From Candidatus Leptofilum gracile (lineage in GTDB: Bacteria; Chloroflexota; Anaerolineae; Promineifilales; Promineifilaceae): a stretch of DNA of 64,000 bases. The notes under the pieces were generated by a model, which did no database searches, was not told the DNA's origin, and saw nothing but the letters and a program-made list of their open reading frames with translations. The position numbers and the translations under genes are program-made. The stretch covers positions 186,001 to 250,000 of the forward strand of contig JADJOJ010000012.1 of the NCBI GenBank assembly GCA_016713825.1. Direction: 5' to 3'. Of this stretch, positions 48,039-55,279 are shown piece by piece; position 1 is the first letter of the stretch, and the number at the start of each line of letters is the position of its first letter.

Positions 48039-49457
48039 ATGACCACAATTAAATTTGGAACAGATGGCTGGCGCGGCCGTATTGCCGAAGATTACACCTT
48101 CGACAACGTGCGCCGCTGCACGCAGGGCTTTGCCAACTTTTTGCATGCTGAAGGGCTGGCTGAAAAAGGCATTGTCATTGGCTACGACAAGCGGTTCCAG
48201 GCGGAATTTTTTGCCGCTGCGGCGGCAGAGGTGATGGCCGCCAACGGCATCCATGTCTGGCTGACGGACACGGCCACACCAACCCCCACCATTTCCTACG
48301 CGGTGGTGGACAAGCAGGCGGGTGGGGCGATCAACATCACCGCCAGCCACAACCCGCCCTGGGATTGCGGTTTCAAGGTGCGCGATGTAAACGGCGGGGC
48401 GATCCCCCCGCAAGATTTAAAGAAAATCGAGGCGGCAATTCCGGAAATTACGGCCGTAAAAACCACCAGGCTCGAAGCCGCCAAAAATAACGGCATGGTT
48501 GAAATTTTCGATGCCGCCCCCGCCTACATCGCCCAACTCCACCGGTTGGTAGATATCGAAGCCATCAAAGAAGCGGGCTTTACCCTGCTGGTAGATTGCA
48601 TGTGGGGCAATGGCGCAGGCTGGTTCCCCCGGCTGCTGGCAGGCGGCAAAACCACCGTCAAAGAAGTTCACAACGAGCGCAATCCCATCTACCCCCACAT
48701 GACCCGCCCCGAGCCCATTCCGCCCAATGTCGATCACGGCCTCAGCTTTGCCAAGGAGGTTGGCGCAGACGTGGTCATCATCAACGACGGCGACGCCGAC
48801 CGGGTCGGTTTTGGCGACGAAAACGGCAACTTTATGGACCAGCTGCGCGTCTATGGCCTGATGGGCTACTACTTCCTGGAAGTACGCGGCGATCGTGGCC
48901 CCATCGTCAAAACAATCTCCACCACCAAAATGCTGAATAAGCTGGGCAAGCTGTACGATGTGCCGGTGCATGAAACAGGCGTCGGCTTTAAGTATATCGC
49001 GCCCAAAATGGTGGAAGTAGATGCCCTGATTGGTGGCGAGGAAAGCGGTGGCTATGCCTTCCACGGGCACGTGCCAGAGCGGGATGGTATTTTGGCGGGC
49101 CTCTTCATGCTAGACATGATGATGAAAACGGGCAAAAAGCCATCGGAGCTGCTGGCCGATTTGTTTGCCAAAGTGGGCGCACATTTTTATGACCGAATTG
49201 ACACCTACTTTGATGCCGAGCGCAAAGCGGAAATTCAGCAAAACGTGGCCAACGCCCGCCCCGAAACAATTGGCGGCCTACAGGTGACAGAGATCGTGAC
49301 GATTGATGGCCACCAGTTCATCATGGAAGATGGCGGCTGGCTGCTGGTGCGCTTTAGCGGCACAGAGCCGGTCATCCGCGTTTACTGCGAAACCACCCAC
49401 GGTGACAAAGTGCAGGCTATTTTAGAAGATGGCATGAAGATCGCCGGACTCCGCTAA
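48039..49457 (+). CDS. Phosphoglucomutase/phosphomannomutase
   Basis: 472 residues, four-domain alpha-D-phosphohexomutase family. The start IKFGTDGWRGRIAE, active-site serine loop ITASHNPPWD (Ser near residue 103), metal loop INDGDADRVGFGDENG (near 250), sugar-binding GEESGGYAF (near 332-340) and phosphate-binding RFSGTEPVIRVY (near 441) are all intact. It interconverts hexose-6- and hexose-1-phosphates for nucleotide-sugar synthesis, in keeping with gmd just upstream. AGGAGAG lies six bases before the ATG. Glucose versus mannose preference cannot be read. Confidence 0.93.
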   Translation: MTTIKFGTDGWRGRIAEDYTFDNVRRCTQGFANFLHAEGLAEKGIVIGYDKRFQAEFFAAAAAEVMAANGIHVWLTDTATPTPTISYAVVDKQAGGAINITASHNPPWDCGFKVRDVNGGAIPPQDLKKIEAAIPEITAVKTTRLEAAKNNGMVEIFDAAPAYIAQLHRLVDIEAIKEAGFTLLVDCMWGNGAGWFPRLLAGGKTTVKEVHNERNPIYPHMTRPEPIPPNVDHGLSFAKEVGADVVIINDGDADRVGFGDENGNFMDQLRVYGLMGYYFLEVRGDRGPIVKTISTTKMLNKLGKLYDVPVHETGVGFKYIAPKMVEVDALIGGEESGGYAFHGHVPERDGILAGLFMLDMMMKTGKKPSELLADLFAKVGAHFYDRIDTYFDAERKAEIQQNVANARPETIGGLQVTEIVTIDGHQFIMEDGGWLLVRFSGTEPVIRVYCETTHGDKVQAILEDGMKIAGLR

Positions 49458-49470
49458 AAATTTTAATGAG

Positions 49471-49529
49471 CCACAGATTTTGCAGATTCTCGTTGTCTGA
49501 GAATCTGCGAAATCTGTGTAATCTGTGGA
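49471..49529. repeat. CCACAGATTTTGCAGATT inverted repeat block
   Basis: CCACAGATTTTGCAGATTCTC (from 49471) faces GAGAATCTGCGAAATCTG (to 49517) plus a further unit to 49529. This creates the spurious N-terminal extension of the following thioesterase frame (from 49466). Confidence 0.85.
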
Positions 49530-49540
49530 CAAATGATCAG

Positions 49541-50002
49541 ATGAAAGCATTTCAGGATTTTTACCCGGAAGATACGAGTTATTGTTATGGCTGCGGCCGT
49601 TTAAACGAAAAGGGTTTGCAAATAAAAAGCTACTGGGACGGTGAGCAATCGGTGGCGCGGTATGTGCCGCGACCGGAGCATATGGCGATTCCTGGCTACG
49701 TTTACGGCGGCCTGCTGGCCTCGCTGGTGGATTGCCACGGCACGGGAACGGCCGCTGCCGCCACCGCCCGCGCCGAAAATCGGGAAATGGACTCTGAGCC
49801 GGTCATTCGCTTTGTGACTGGATCGTTGAAGGTGGATTATTTGCGCCCCACGCCGTTGGGGCCAGAGCTGGAGCTGCGCGGCACAATCAAGGAAATTAAG
49901 CCGCGCAAAGTAGTGGTAGCCATTGATCTGCTGGCCGATGGCCAGGTGTGCGTGCGGGGTGAAGTGATCGCCGTGCGCCTGCCGGAAAATTGGGGCCAGT
50001 AA
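49541..50002 (+). CDS. PaaI-like hot-dog thioesterase
   Basis: 153 residues from the ATG at 49541. Features are YCYGCGRLNEKGLQIKSYWDG near the N-terminus, the hot-dog helix HMAIPGYVYGGLLASLVDCHG (Asp/His in the catalytic area) and the strand TGSLKVDYLRPTPLG. It presumably hydrolyses acyl-CoA thioesters; the paired Cys (YCYGCG) is a feature of a PaaI subgroup. The upstream 25 codons to 49466 are a translated repeat. The next gene (TatD) begins 1 bp after its stop, so translation is probably coupled. Confidence 0.85.
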   Translation: MKAFQDFYPEDTSYCYGCGRLNEKGLQIKSYWDGEQSVARYVPRPEHMAIPGYVYGGLLASLVDCHGTGTAAAATARAENREMDSEPVIRFVTGSLKVDYLRPTPLGPELELRGTIKEIKPRKVVVAIDLLADGQVCVRGEVIAVRLPENWGQ

Positions 50003-50003
50003 C

Positions 50004-50786
50004 TTGCTGATTGACACCCATTGCCATCTTGATTTTGACCGGTTTGATGAAGACCGCGACGCTGTGGTGCAGCGGGCTCTAGATGCGGGCGTGCAGCAAA
50101 TCATCGTGCCCGCGCTGGATCTGGACAACTGCCGCACCGTTTTGGCCCTGACGGAAAAGTACGCGGGCGTTTTTGCCGCTGTGGGGGTGCATCCCAATTC
50201 GTCGGCGGGGTGGCAGGATGGCTGGATTGGTGTTTTGCGTGACCTGGCGCGACACCCCAAAGTGGTGGCGATTGGCGAGATTGGCCTCGATTATTATTGG
50301 GACAAATCGCCAAAGCCGGTACAGCAGCGGGCGTTGGGCTTGCAGCTGGAATTGGCCGCCGAGCTTAATTTTCCGGTCATCATTCACAATCGGGAAGCGG
50401 ATGCGGATGTGATGCAGATGCTGGCGGAATCGCCGCTGGTGGGGCGAGAGAATCCGGGGGTTTTGCATTCGTTTGCGGCGGGGTGGGATACGGCCGTATC
50501 CGCCCTCACCCTCGGCTACTATCTGGGCTTTACCGGCCCCGTCACCTTCAAAAAAGCAGACGATCTGCGCGAGATCGCCCAAAAAGTGCCCGACGATCGC
50601 ATTCTGGTAGAAACCGACGCCCCGTTCCTGACGCCGCACCCGTACCGGGGCAAGCGCAACGAACCAGCCTATGTCGCCTACGTTGCCGAACGATTGGCAG
50701 AGGTGCGGGGGGTGAGTACGGCCGTTTTCGCCCAGCAAACGACTGCCAACGCCCATCGCTTATTTCCGGTAATCGGTGAACAGTAA
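50004..50786 (+). CDS. TatD family metal-dependent hydrolase/DNase
   Basis: 260 residues with a TTG start at 50004, 1 bp after the thioesterase stop. Metal-site motifs: LIDTHCHLD (residues 2-10), AIGEIGLDYYWD (Glu near 93), VIIHNREAD, GVLHSF and ILVETDAPFLTPHP. TatD proteins are 3'-5' DNases or deacylase-like phosphoesterases; the physiological substrate is not certain. The last four codons and the stop (FPVIGEQ, TAA 50784-50786) lie at the start of the CGGTAATCGG array. Confidence 0.92.
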   Translation: MLIDTHCHLDFDRFDEDRDAVVQRALDAGVQQIIVPALDLDNCRTVLALTEKYAGVFAAVGVHPNSSAGWQDGWIGVLRDLARHPKVVAIGEIGLDYYWDKSPKPVQQRALGLQLELAAELNFPVIIHNREADADVMQMLAESPLVGRENPGVLHSFAAGWDTAVSALTLGYYLGFTGPVTFKKADDLREIAQKVPDDRILVETDAPFLTPHPYRGKRNEPAYVAYVAERLAEVRGVSTAVFAQQTTANAHRLFPVIGEQ

Positions 50787-50847
50787 TCGGTAATCCGAAC
50801 TGCCCACCGATAACTGATTACGGATGACCGCTCACGGATTACCGATG
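50767..50847. repeat. CGGTAATCGGTGAACAG inverted array
   Basis: GGTAATC units (50768-50797) face CGGATTACCGATGACC units (50820-50850). The array contains the TatD stop codon and ends at the ATG of the glycosyltransferase (50845), so both genes grade into it. Confidence 0.85.
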
Positions 50848-51780
50848 ACCCAACCCGACCTCTCCATCATCATCGTTAGCTGGAACGTGCGCGAACTGTT
50901 GGCCAACTGCTTGCGCTCCGTGCTGGCGCAGACGGGGCTGGTGCTGCAAATTATTGTGGTAGACAGCGCCTCAGCCGATGGCAGCGCGGCGATGGTGGCG
51001 GCGCAGTTCCCCCAGGTGGAGCTGGTGGCTTGCCAGGAAAATGTCGGGTTTCCCAAGGGGAATAATTTGGGGTTGGCGCGGGCAAACGGCCGTTTCATCC
51101 TCCTGCTCAATCCCGATACCATTGTGCATGGGAACGCTTTGGCCCAAATGGTGTTTTATCTGGCAGAAAACCCGCAAGTAGGCGTGCTGGGGCCGCAGCT
51201 GCTCAACGATGACGGCACGGTGCAATCGTCCCGACGGCGCTTCCCCACGTTGCGTACTGCTTATTTTGAGAGCACCTGGCTGCAACCGTACGCGCCGCAA
51301 GCGGTGCTGGATGAGTATTACATGCGGGATGTGGGTGATGGGGAAACGGCCGTTGTCCATTGGGTGATGGGTGCTTGCCTGATGACCCGGCAGGAAGTGG
51401 TGGCTCAGGTAGGTGGTCTGGATGAAGCGTACTTCATGTATTCCGAAGAGTTGGATTACTGTCGTAGGGTTCACGCAGCGGGCTGGCAAGTGGTATACTA
51501 TCCGCAAGCGCAAGTCACGCACCTTTCTGGCAAAAGCAGCGAGCAGGCGGTGGCCCACCGGCATATTAACTTTAATCGGGCCAAACTGCGTTATTTTCGC
51601 AAATATCATGGCCGTTTTGCGGCAGGTACGTTACGATTGTTTTTATTGGCGAGCTACGGTTGGCAATTGAGTGTGGAGGCCATCAAGGGAGCAGTGGGGC
51701 ATAAACGGCCGTTGCGTTGGCAGCGCGTTAAAGCTTACTGGATGGTTATTCGCTCCGGATTAAAACCGGCAGGCTATTGA
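50845..51780 (+). CDS. Glycosyltransferase family 2
   Basis: 311 residues. LSIIIVSWNVRELLANCLRSV is the GT-A start, VVDSASADGS the nucleotide-sugar Asp, NVGFPKGNNLGLARANGRFILLLNPDT the DxD-like segment (NPDT), and ELDYCRRVHAAGWQVVYYP the conserved (E/D)-D-C/Y acceptor part. It matches the rhamnosyl/WcaA-like family and would add a sugar to a cytoplasmic lipid-linked glycan. The ATG at 50845 is used; an ATG at 50824 lies within the repeat. It is part of the gmd-to-O-antigen-ligase region. Confidence 0.9.
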   Translation: MTQPDLSIIIVSWNVRELLANCLRSVLAQTGLVLQIIVVDSASADGSAAMVAAQFPQVELVACQENVGFPKGNNLGLARANGRFILLLNPDTIVHGNALAQMVFYLAENPQVGVLGPQLLNDDGTVQSSRRRFPTLRTAYFESTWLQPYAPQAVLDEYYMRDVGDGETAVVHWVMGACLMTRQEVVAQVGGLDEAYFMYSEELDYCRRVHAAGWQVVYYPQAQVTHLSGKSSEQAVAHRHINFNRAKLRYFRKYHGRFAAGTLRLFLLASYGWQLSVEAIKGAVGHKRPLRWQRVKAYWMVIRSGLKPAGY

Positions 51781-51815
51781 GCCAAATTTGTAAATCAAAT
51801 TCTCGAGGTGACAGG

Positions 51816-52160
51816 ATGACAAATAAGATAACATTGGAATTATCAAATACGGATTATGATTTACTCAAACAGGTTGCCGATGCCTGCAAATGGCCGCTAG
51901 AAGAAGTGATTGTGCAATGTATCCGCAGCGGCATGCCGCCCTCTCTTAGCAAGGTCCCTGCCGCATTTCATGAAGATTTGCTCAGCCTCAACGCTCTCAG
52001 CGATAAAGCGCTGATGAGCGTGGTAGATGGCAAGCTGCCGCCGCCCGACAAAAAGGGCGACCTGTACAAAAAGGCTGATTTTGTCTCCCTGCGCCGCACC
52101 TATGCGCTCTCCTTGCTGCGCTGGCGCGGCCATCCCATTGAGCATTACGAACTCTTCTAA
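51816..52160 (+). CDS. Hypothetical protein (114 residues)
   Basis: The ATG at 51816 follows GAGGTGACAGG. The N-terminus KITLELSNTDYDLLKQVADA resembles a ribbon-helix-helix start, and the middle is Pro/Leu-rich (GMPPSLSKVPAAFHEDLLSLNAL). The C-terminal RRTYALSLLRWRGHPIEHYELF has no recognised motif. I do not recognise the family. If the first part is a ribbon-helix-helix, it could be an antitoxin-like DNA binder, but no toxin partner follows; the next gene is a glycosyltransferase after a repeat. Confidence 0.6.
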   Translation: MTNKITLELSNTDYDLLKQVADACKWPLEEVIVQCIRSGMPPSLSKVPAAFHEDLLSLNALSDKALMSVVDGKLPPPDKKGDLYKKADFVSLRRTYALSLLRWRGHPIEHYELF

Positions 52161-52221
52161 TTACCCAATTACCCAATTACCTAATTACCCAGTGATTTGT
52201 AATTAAGTAATTGGGTAATTA
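52158..52221. repeat. AATTACCCAATTACCC / TAAGTAATTGGGTAATTAA array
   Basis: Four AATTACC units followed by the inverse, separated by GTGATTTGT. It spans the gap between the hypothetical gene and the GT4 gene and overlaps the former's stop codon. Confidence 0.85.
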
Positions 52222-52236
52222 AATTTTTCCCTGAAG

Positions 52237-53457
52237 ATGCTAAAAATTGGACTGGTGACGGGTGAATACCCACCGATGGAGGGGGGCGTGGGGGCGTTTA
52301 CGGCCGAATTGGCCAAAGCGCTGCACGATCTGGGGCACACCATCCACATCATCACAAGTTGGGAAGCCCGACCGCCGGATGCGCCCCGAACGTTCACTTC
52401 TGCTTGGGAGCCGATTGACATCGGGTTTGCCCAGCTGCATCCGCGCCTTAACCGCTGGCGCTGGCCGTCGCTGGCGGTCATTGCCGATATTGTGCTGCGG
52501 CACGAGCTGGACGTGGTGAATATCCAGTACCAGCCTGCGGCGTACAACATGAAAAGTGCGGCGATTAATTTTTTGCCCTGGCGACTGAAAAATGTGGTAA
52601 AAACGGCCGTTACCTTCCACGATCTCCGCGTCCCTTACCTATTTCCCAAGGCGGGGCGATTGCGGCAAACGGCCGTAAACTTCCTGGCCCACTCCGCCCA
52701 CGGCGTCATCGCCACCAACCCCGCCGATTTTGAAGCGTTGCAAACGATTTTTCAACGCAAAGGCGCAAAGGGGCAAAGGGAAAGGCAGTTGGCGCAGATT
52801 GCCATCGGCAGCAACATCACCGTGCACCCCACCAACCACATCGAGACAGAAGAAATCCGCCATAGCCTGGGGCTTCAGCCCCAGGACGTGGTGTTGGGTT
52901 ATTTTGGGTTTTTGAACGATAGCAAGGGGGCAGACACGTTGATTGAGGCGCTGGCGGGGCTGGACGGCCGTTTTCATCTCATCTTCATCGGTGGGCAGAC
53001 GGGGGCCAGCGACGGGGCTAACAACCAGGCGTTTTTGGACGGGCTGAAAGCGCAAATCGAGGCGCTAGGCGTGGCGGATCGAGTGCATTGGACCGGCTTC
53101 CTCAGCGATGCGCGCGTCTCCGCCCATTTGCAGGCGGCCGACCTGCTGGTGATGCCCTACCGCGACGGCGCTTCCCTGCGGCGCGGCACGCTGATGGCGG
53201 CGCTGGCCCACGGCCGTCCGCTTATCACCACCGCGCCAACCGCGCCCACGCCGCAGCTCGTTTCCGGCGAAAATTGCTGCCTGGTGCCGATGGGGGATGT
53301 GGCGGCGTTGGGAACGGCCGTACAAACCCTCACCAACGACGCCGCCCTGCGGCAAAAATTGGGGCACGGTGCGGCCAAACTGGCGGATCAGTTTAGCTGG
53401 GAAAAGATTGCGGCGGAAACGGCCGCATTCTACCAAACGCTGCTGGCTGGTTTATGA
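52237..53457 (+). CDS. Glycosyltransferase family 4
   Basis: 406 residues. GT-B fold: GLVTGEYPPMEGGVGAFTAELAKAL (residues 5-29), a middle His in VTFHDLRVPYLFP, the C-domain start VVLGYFGFLNDSKGADTLIEAL, and the acceptor/donor region VMPYRDGASLRRGTLMAALAHGRPLITT. It transfers a sugar from a nucleotide donor to a lipid-linked or glycan acceptor. A short in-frame CGCAAAGGCGCAAAGG repeat (52754-52783) gives QRKGAKGQRERQ in the linker after residue 172. The start has no clear ribosome-binding site. The downstream gene overlaps by 4 bp. Confidence 0.9.
   Translation: MLKIGLVTGEYPPMEGGVGAFTAELAKALHDLGHTIHIITSWEARPPDAPRTFTSAWEPIDIGFAQLHPRLNRWRWPSLAVIADIVLRHELDVVNIQYQPAAYNMKSAAINFLPWRLKNVVKTAVTFHDLRVPYLFPKAGRLRQTAVNFLAHSAHGVIATNPADFEALQTIFQRKGAKGQRERQLAQIAIGSNITVHPTNHIETEEIRHSLGLQPQDVVLGYFGFLNDSKGADTLIEALAGLDGRFHLIFIGGQTGASDGANNQAFLDGLKAQIEALGVADRVHWTGFLSDARVSAHLQAADLLVMPYRDGASLRRGTLMAALAHGRPLITTAPTAPTPQLVSGENCCLVPMGDVAALGTAVQTLTNDAALRQKLGHGAAKLADQFSWEKIAAETAAFYQTLLAGL
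52754..52783. repeat. Intragenic CGCAAAGGCGCAAAGG units
   Basis: Two to three CGCAAAGG units inside the GT4 gene, in frame. The same family is at 3979-4000. Confidence 0.7.
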
Positions 53458-53663
53458 CCATTCAGTTGATCCTGCTCCTTCTGGTTGTCACCGGAATTGT
53501 CTACTTTTTGGTCACGCGCGGCGTACAAAAGGCCAAAACCTGGCAGCAAGGGCCTACCACGGCGAACCGGGTTATGGGCTTTGGCCTGGAAGCTGGCGTT
53601 TATGCGCTGTTGACCTTCTACATTGTGTGGGCCATTGGTATCCTGTTGTCTTTGAATCAGTAA
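53454..53663 (+). CDS. Small two-span membrane protein
   Basis: 69 residues. Two hydrophobic spans, LILLLLVVTGIVYFLV (residues 5-20) and AGVYALLTFYIVWAIGILL (about 47-65), flank a basic loop (RGVQKAKTW). It overlaps the upstream GT4 stop by 4 bp (ATGA), indicating coupling. No family is recognised. It may be a membrane anchor or chaperone for the glycosyltransferase; this is inference. Confidence 0.7.
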   Translation: MTIQLILLLLVVTGIVYFLVTRGVQKAKTWQQGPTTANRVMGFGLEAGVYALLTFYIVWAIGILLSLNQ

Positions 53664-54086
53664 GGTATTCGGCCAACCCTCATGTTCGATTTGTGACATT
53701 CCTCCTTGGTTCCCCTTTTGCATTGACGCCCCTTCCCCCTCTGAGTAGAATTACCCGCAAAAATGTATAGATTTGCATAGAATTATTATTGATCTAGGCG
53801 ATTTTTACGTCAAAAAGCGGCAAAATCTGATGGGGTGCTGGCTTTATTTTTCATCAAAGATTTCACGGATTTTGTGGTAATCAAAACAAGTTACACAGAG
53901 TTGCGCAGAGAAGACACAGAGATTCACAGAGAGATTTTTGAGAAACCTTTGCACTTTTGACGTTCTCTCTGCGGTGAAGATTTTGTTTAAGAAGGGCTTG
54001 ACCACGACAAGATTTCACAGATTTGCCAGATTTTCCACACTTTTCAATCTGCGGAATCTTTATAGAAACGAGAGATGGGGTAACGA
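53664..54086. other. 423-bp intergenic region rich in repeats
   Basis: It holds an AAAGATTTCACGG block (53855-53875), ACACAGAGTTGCGCAGAG units (53893-53935), and an inverted AGATTTCACAGATTTGCC / AATCTGCGGAATCT block (54010-54060). It follows the small membrane protein and precedes ferrochelatase. No gene is supported. Confidence 0.6.
53851..54063. repeat. Cluster of CACAGAG and CAGATTT repeat blocks
   Basis: Three repeat blocks of two families in ~210 bp, the densest intergenic cluster in the window. Confidence 0.75.
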
Positions 54087-55181
54087 ATGGGTAAGTACAT
54101 TGGGCAGACAGATTACAATCATGATCAGCCGCAGCGCACTGGGATTTTGCTGGTAAATTTGGGCACGCCAGAGGCACCCACTGCGAAAGGTTTACGGCCG
54201 TATCTGCGCCAATTCCTCGGTGATCCCCGCGTCATCGAATGGCCCGCCTGGCTGTGGAAACCGATTCTCAACGGCATCATCCTTAACGTGCGCCCCAAAA
54301 AATCGGCCAAATTGTACGAATCTATTTGGACCAAGGACGGATCGCCGCTGTTCGTTTACTCGCAACGCATTGCCGACAAGCTGCACGCCAATTTGCAGGC
54401 TGCGTGGGGGGACAACATTCGCGTGGCGCTGGCGATGCGGTACGGCCGTCCCTCAATCGCTGAAAAATTGGCCGAGTTCCGCGCCGCTAACGTGCAGCGC
54501 ATTCTGGTGCTGCCGCTGTTTCCGCAATATTCCGCCACCACCACCGCTACCATCTACGACATCGTCTTCGACGAGCTGCGCCGCTACCGCTGGATGCCTG
54601 AACTGCGCACCGTGACTGGTTACCATGATAATTCTCAGTACATTCAGGCATTGGCCGACAGCATTCGCCATTTTTGGGAGGGGAACGGCCGTTCCGCCAA
54701 ACTGCTCTACTCCTTCCACGGCATCCCCAAAAGCTACTTCGAGAAGGGTGATCCGTACCACTGCTTTTGCCAAAAAACGGCCCGATTGGTCTCCGAAAAT
54801 CTGGGGCTGGCCGAGGACGAATACCAGCTTTGCTTCCAATCCCGCTTTGGCCCGGAAGAATGGCTCCAGCCGTACACCGACAAAACGCTGGAACAGTGGG
54901 CCGAAGACGGCCTGCAAAGTGTGGACACCATCTGCCCTGGCTTTGCTGTGGATTGCCTGGAGACGCTGGAAGAGATGGCGGTAGAAAACCGCGACGGCTT
55001 TTTGGCAGCGGGAGGCCAGCAGTACCAATACATTCCCTGCCTCAACGACAGCGCGGCGCAGATTGCCCTGTTCACCGATTTGGCCAAGCAACATTTGCAG
55101 GGCTGGGAGCCGCTCAAAACCCATTCTTTGCTGGGAAGCGACCATACGTTTGTTCACGGGCACGCTCAGAAGACGGCCTAA
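54087..55181 (+). CDS. hemH: Ferrochelatase
   Basis: 364 residues, typical ferrochelatase length. The start TGILLVNLGTPEAPTAKGLRPYLRQFL, active-site His in LLYSFHGIP (near residue 210) and the C-terminal VDTICPGFAVDCLETLEEM (family signature CPGF-x-x-D-C-x-E-T) are all present. It inserts Fe2+ into protoporphyrin IX, or coproporphyrin III in the monoderm-type pathway; which of these is not visible. No other heme genes are nearby. The ATG at 54087 follows GGGG by seven bases. Three ACGGCCGT sites are present. Confidence 0.95.
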   Translation: MGKYIGQTDYNHDQPQRTGILLVNLGTPEAPTAKGLRPYLRQFLGDPRVIEWPAWLWKPILNGIILNVRPKKSAKLYESIWTKDGSPLFVYSQRIADKLHANLQAAWGDNIRVALAMRYGRPSIAEKLAEFRAANVQRILVLPLFPQYSATTTATIYDIVFDELRRYRWMPELRTVTGYHDNSQYIQALADSIRHFWEGNGRSAKLLYSFHGIPKSYFEKGDPYHCFCQKTARLVSENLGLAEDEYQLCFQSRFGPEEWLQPYTDKTLEQWAEDGLQSVDTICPGFAVDCLETLEEMAVENRDGFLAAGGQQYQYIPCLNDSAAQIALFTDLAKQHLQGWEPLKTHSLLGSDHTFVHGHAQKTA

Positions 55182-55183
55182 CT

Positions 55184-55206
55184 GATTACTGAATACTGAT
55201 TACTGA
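55184..55206. repeat. CTGATTACTGAATACTGATTACTG repeat
   Basis: Three (GA)TTACTGA units directly after ferrochelatase, related to the CGGATTACCG family. Confidence 0.6.
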
Positions 55207-55279
55207 AAGAACGGCCGTATCCCAAACGCAGCCTTTCCGCAGGTGGCAGCACCGCCCCAGATGGGTACAATCGGCCCTT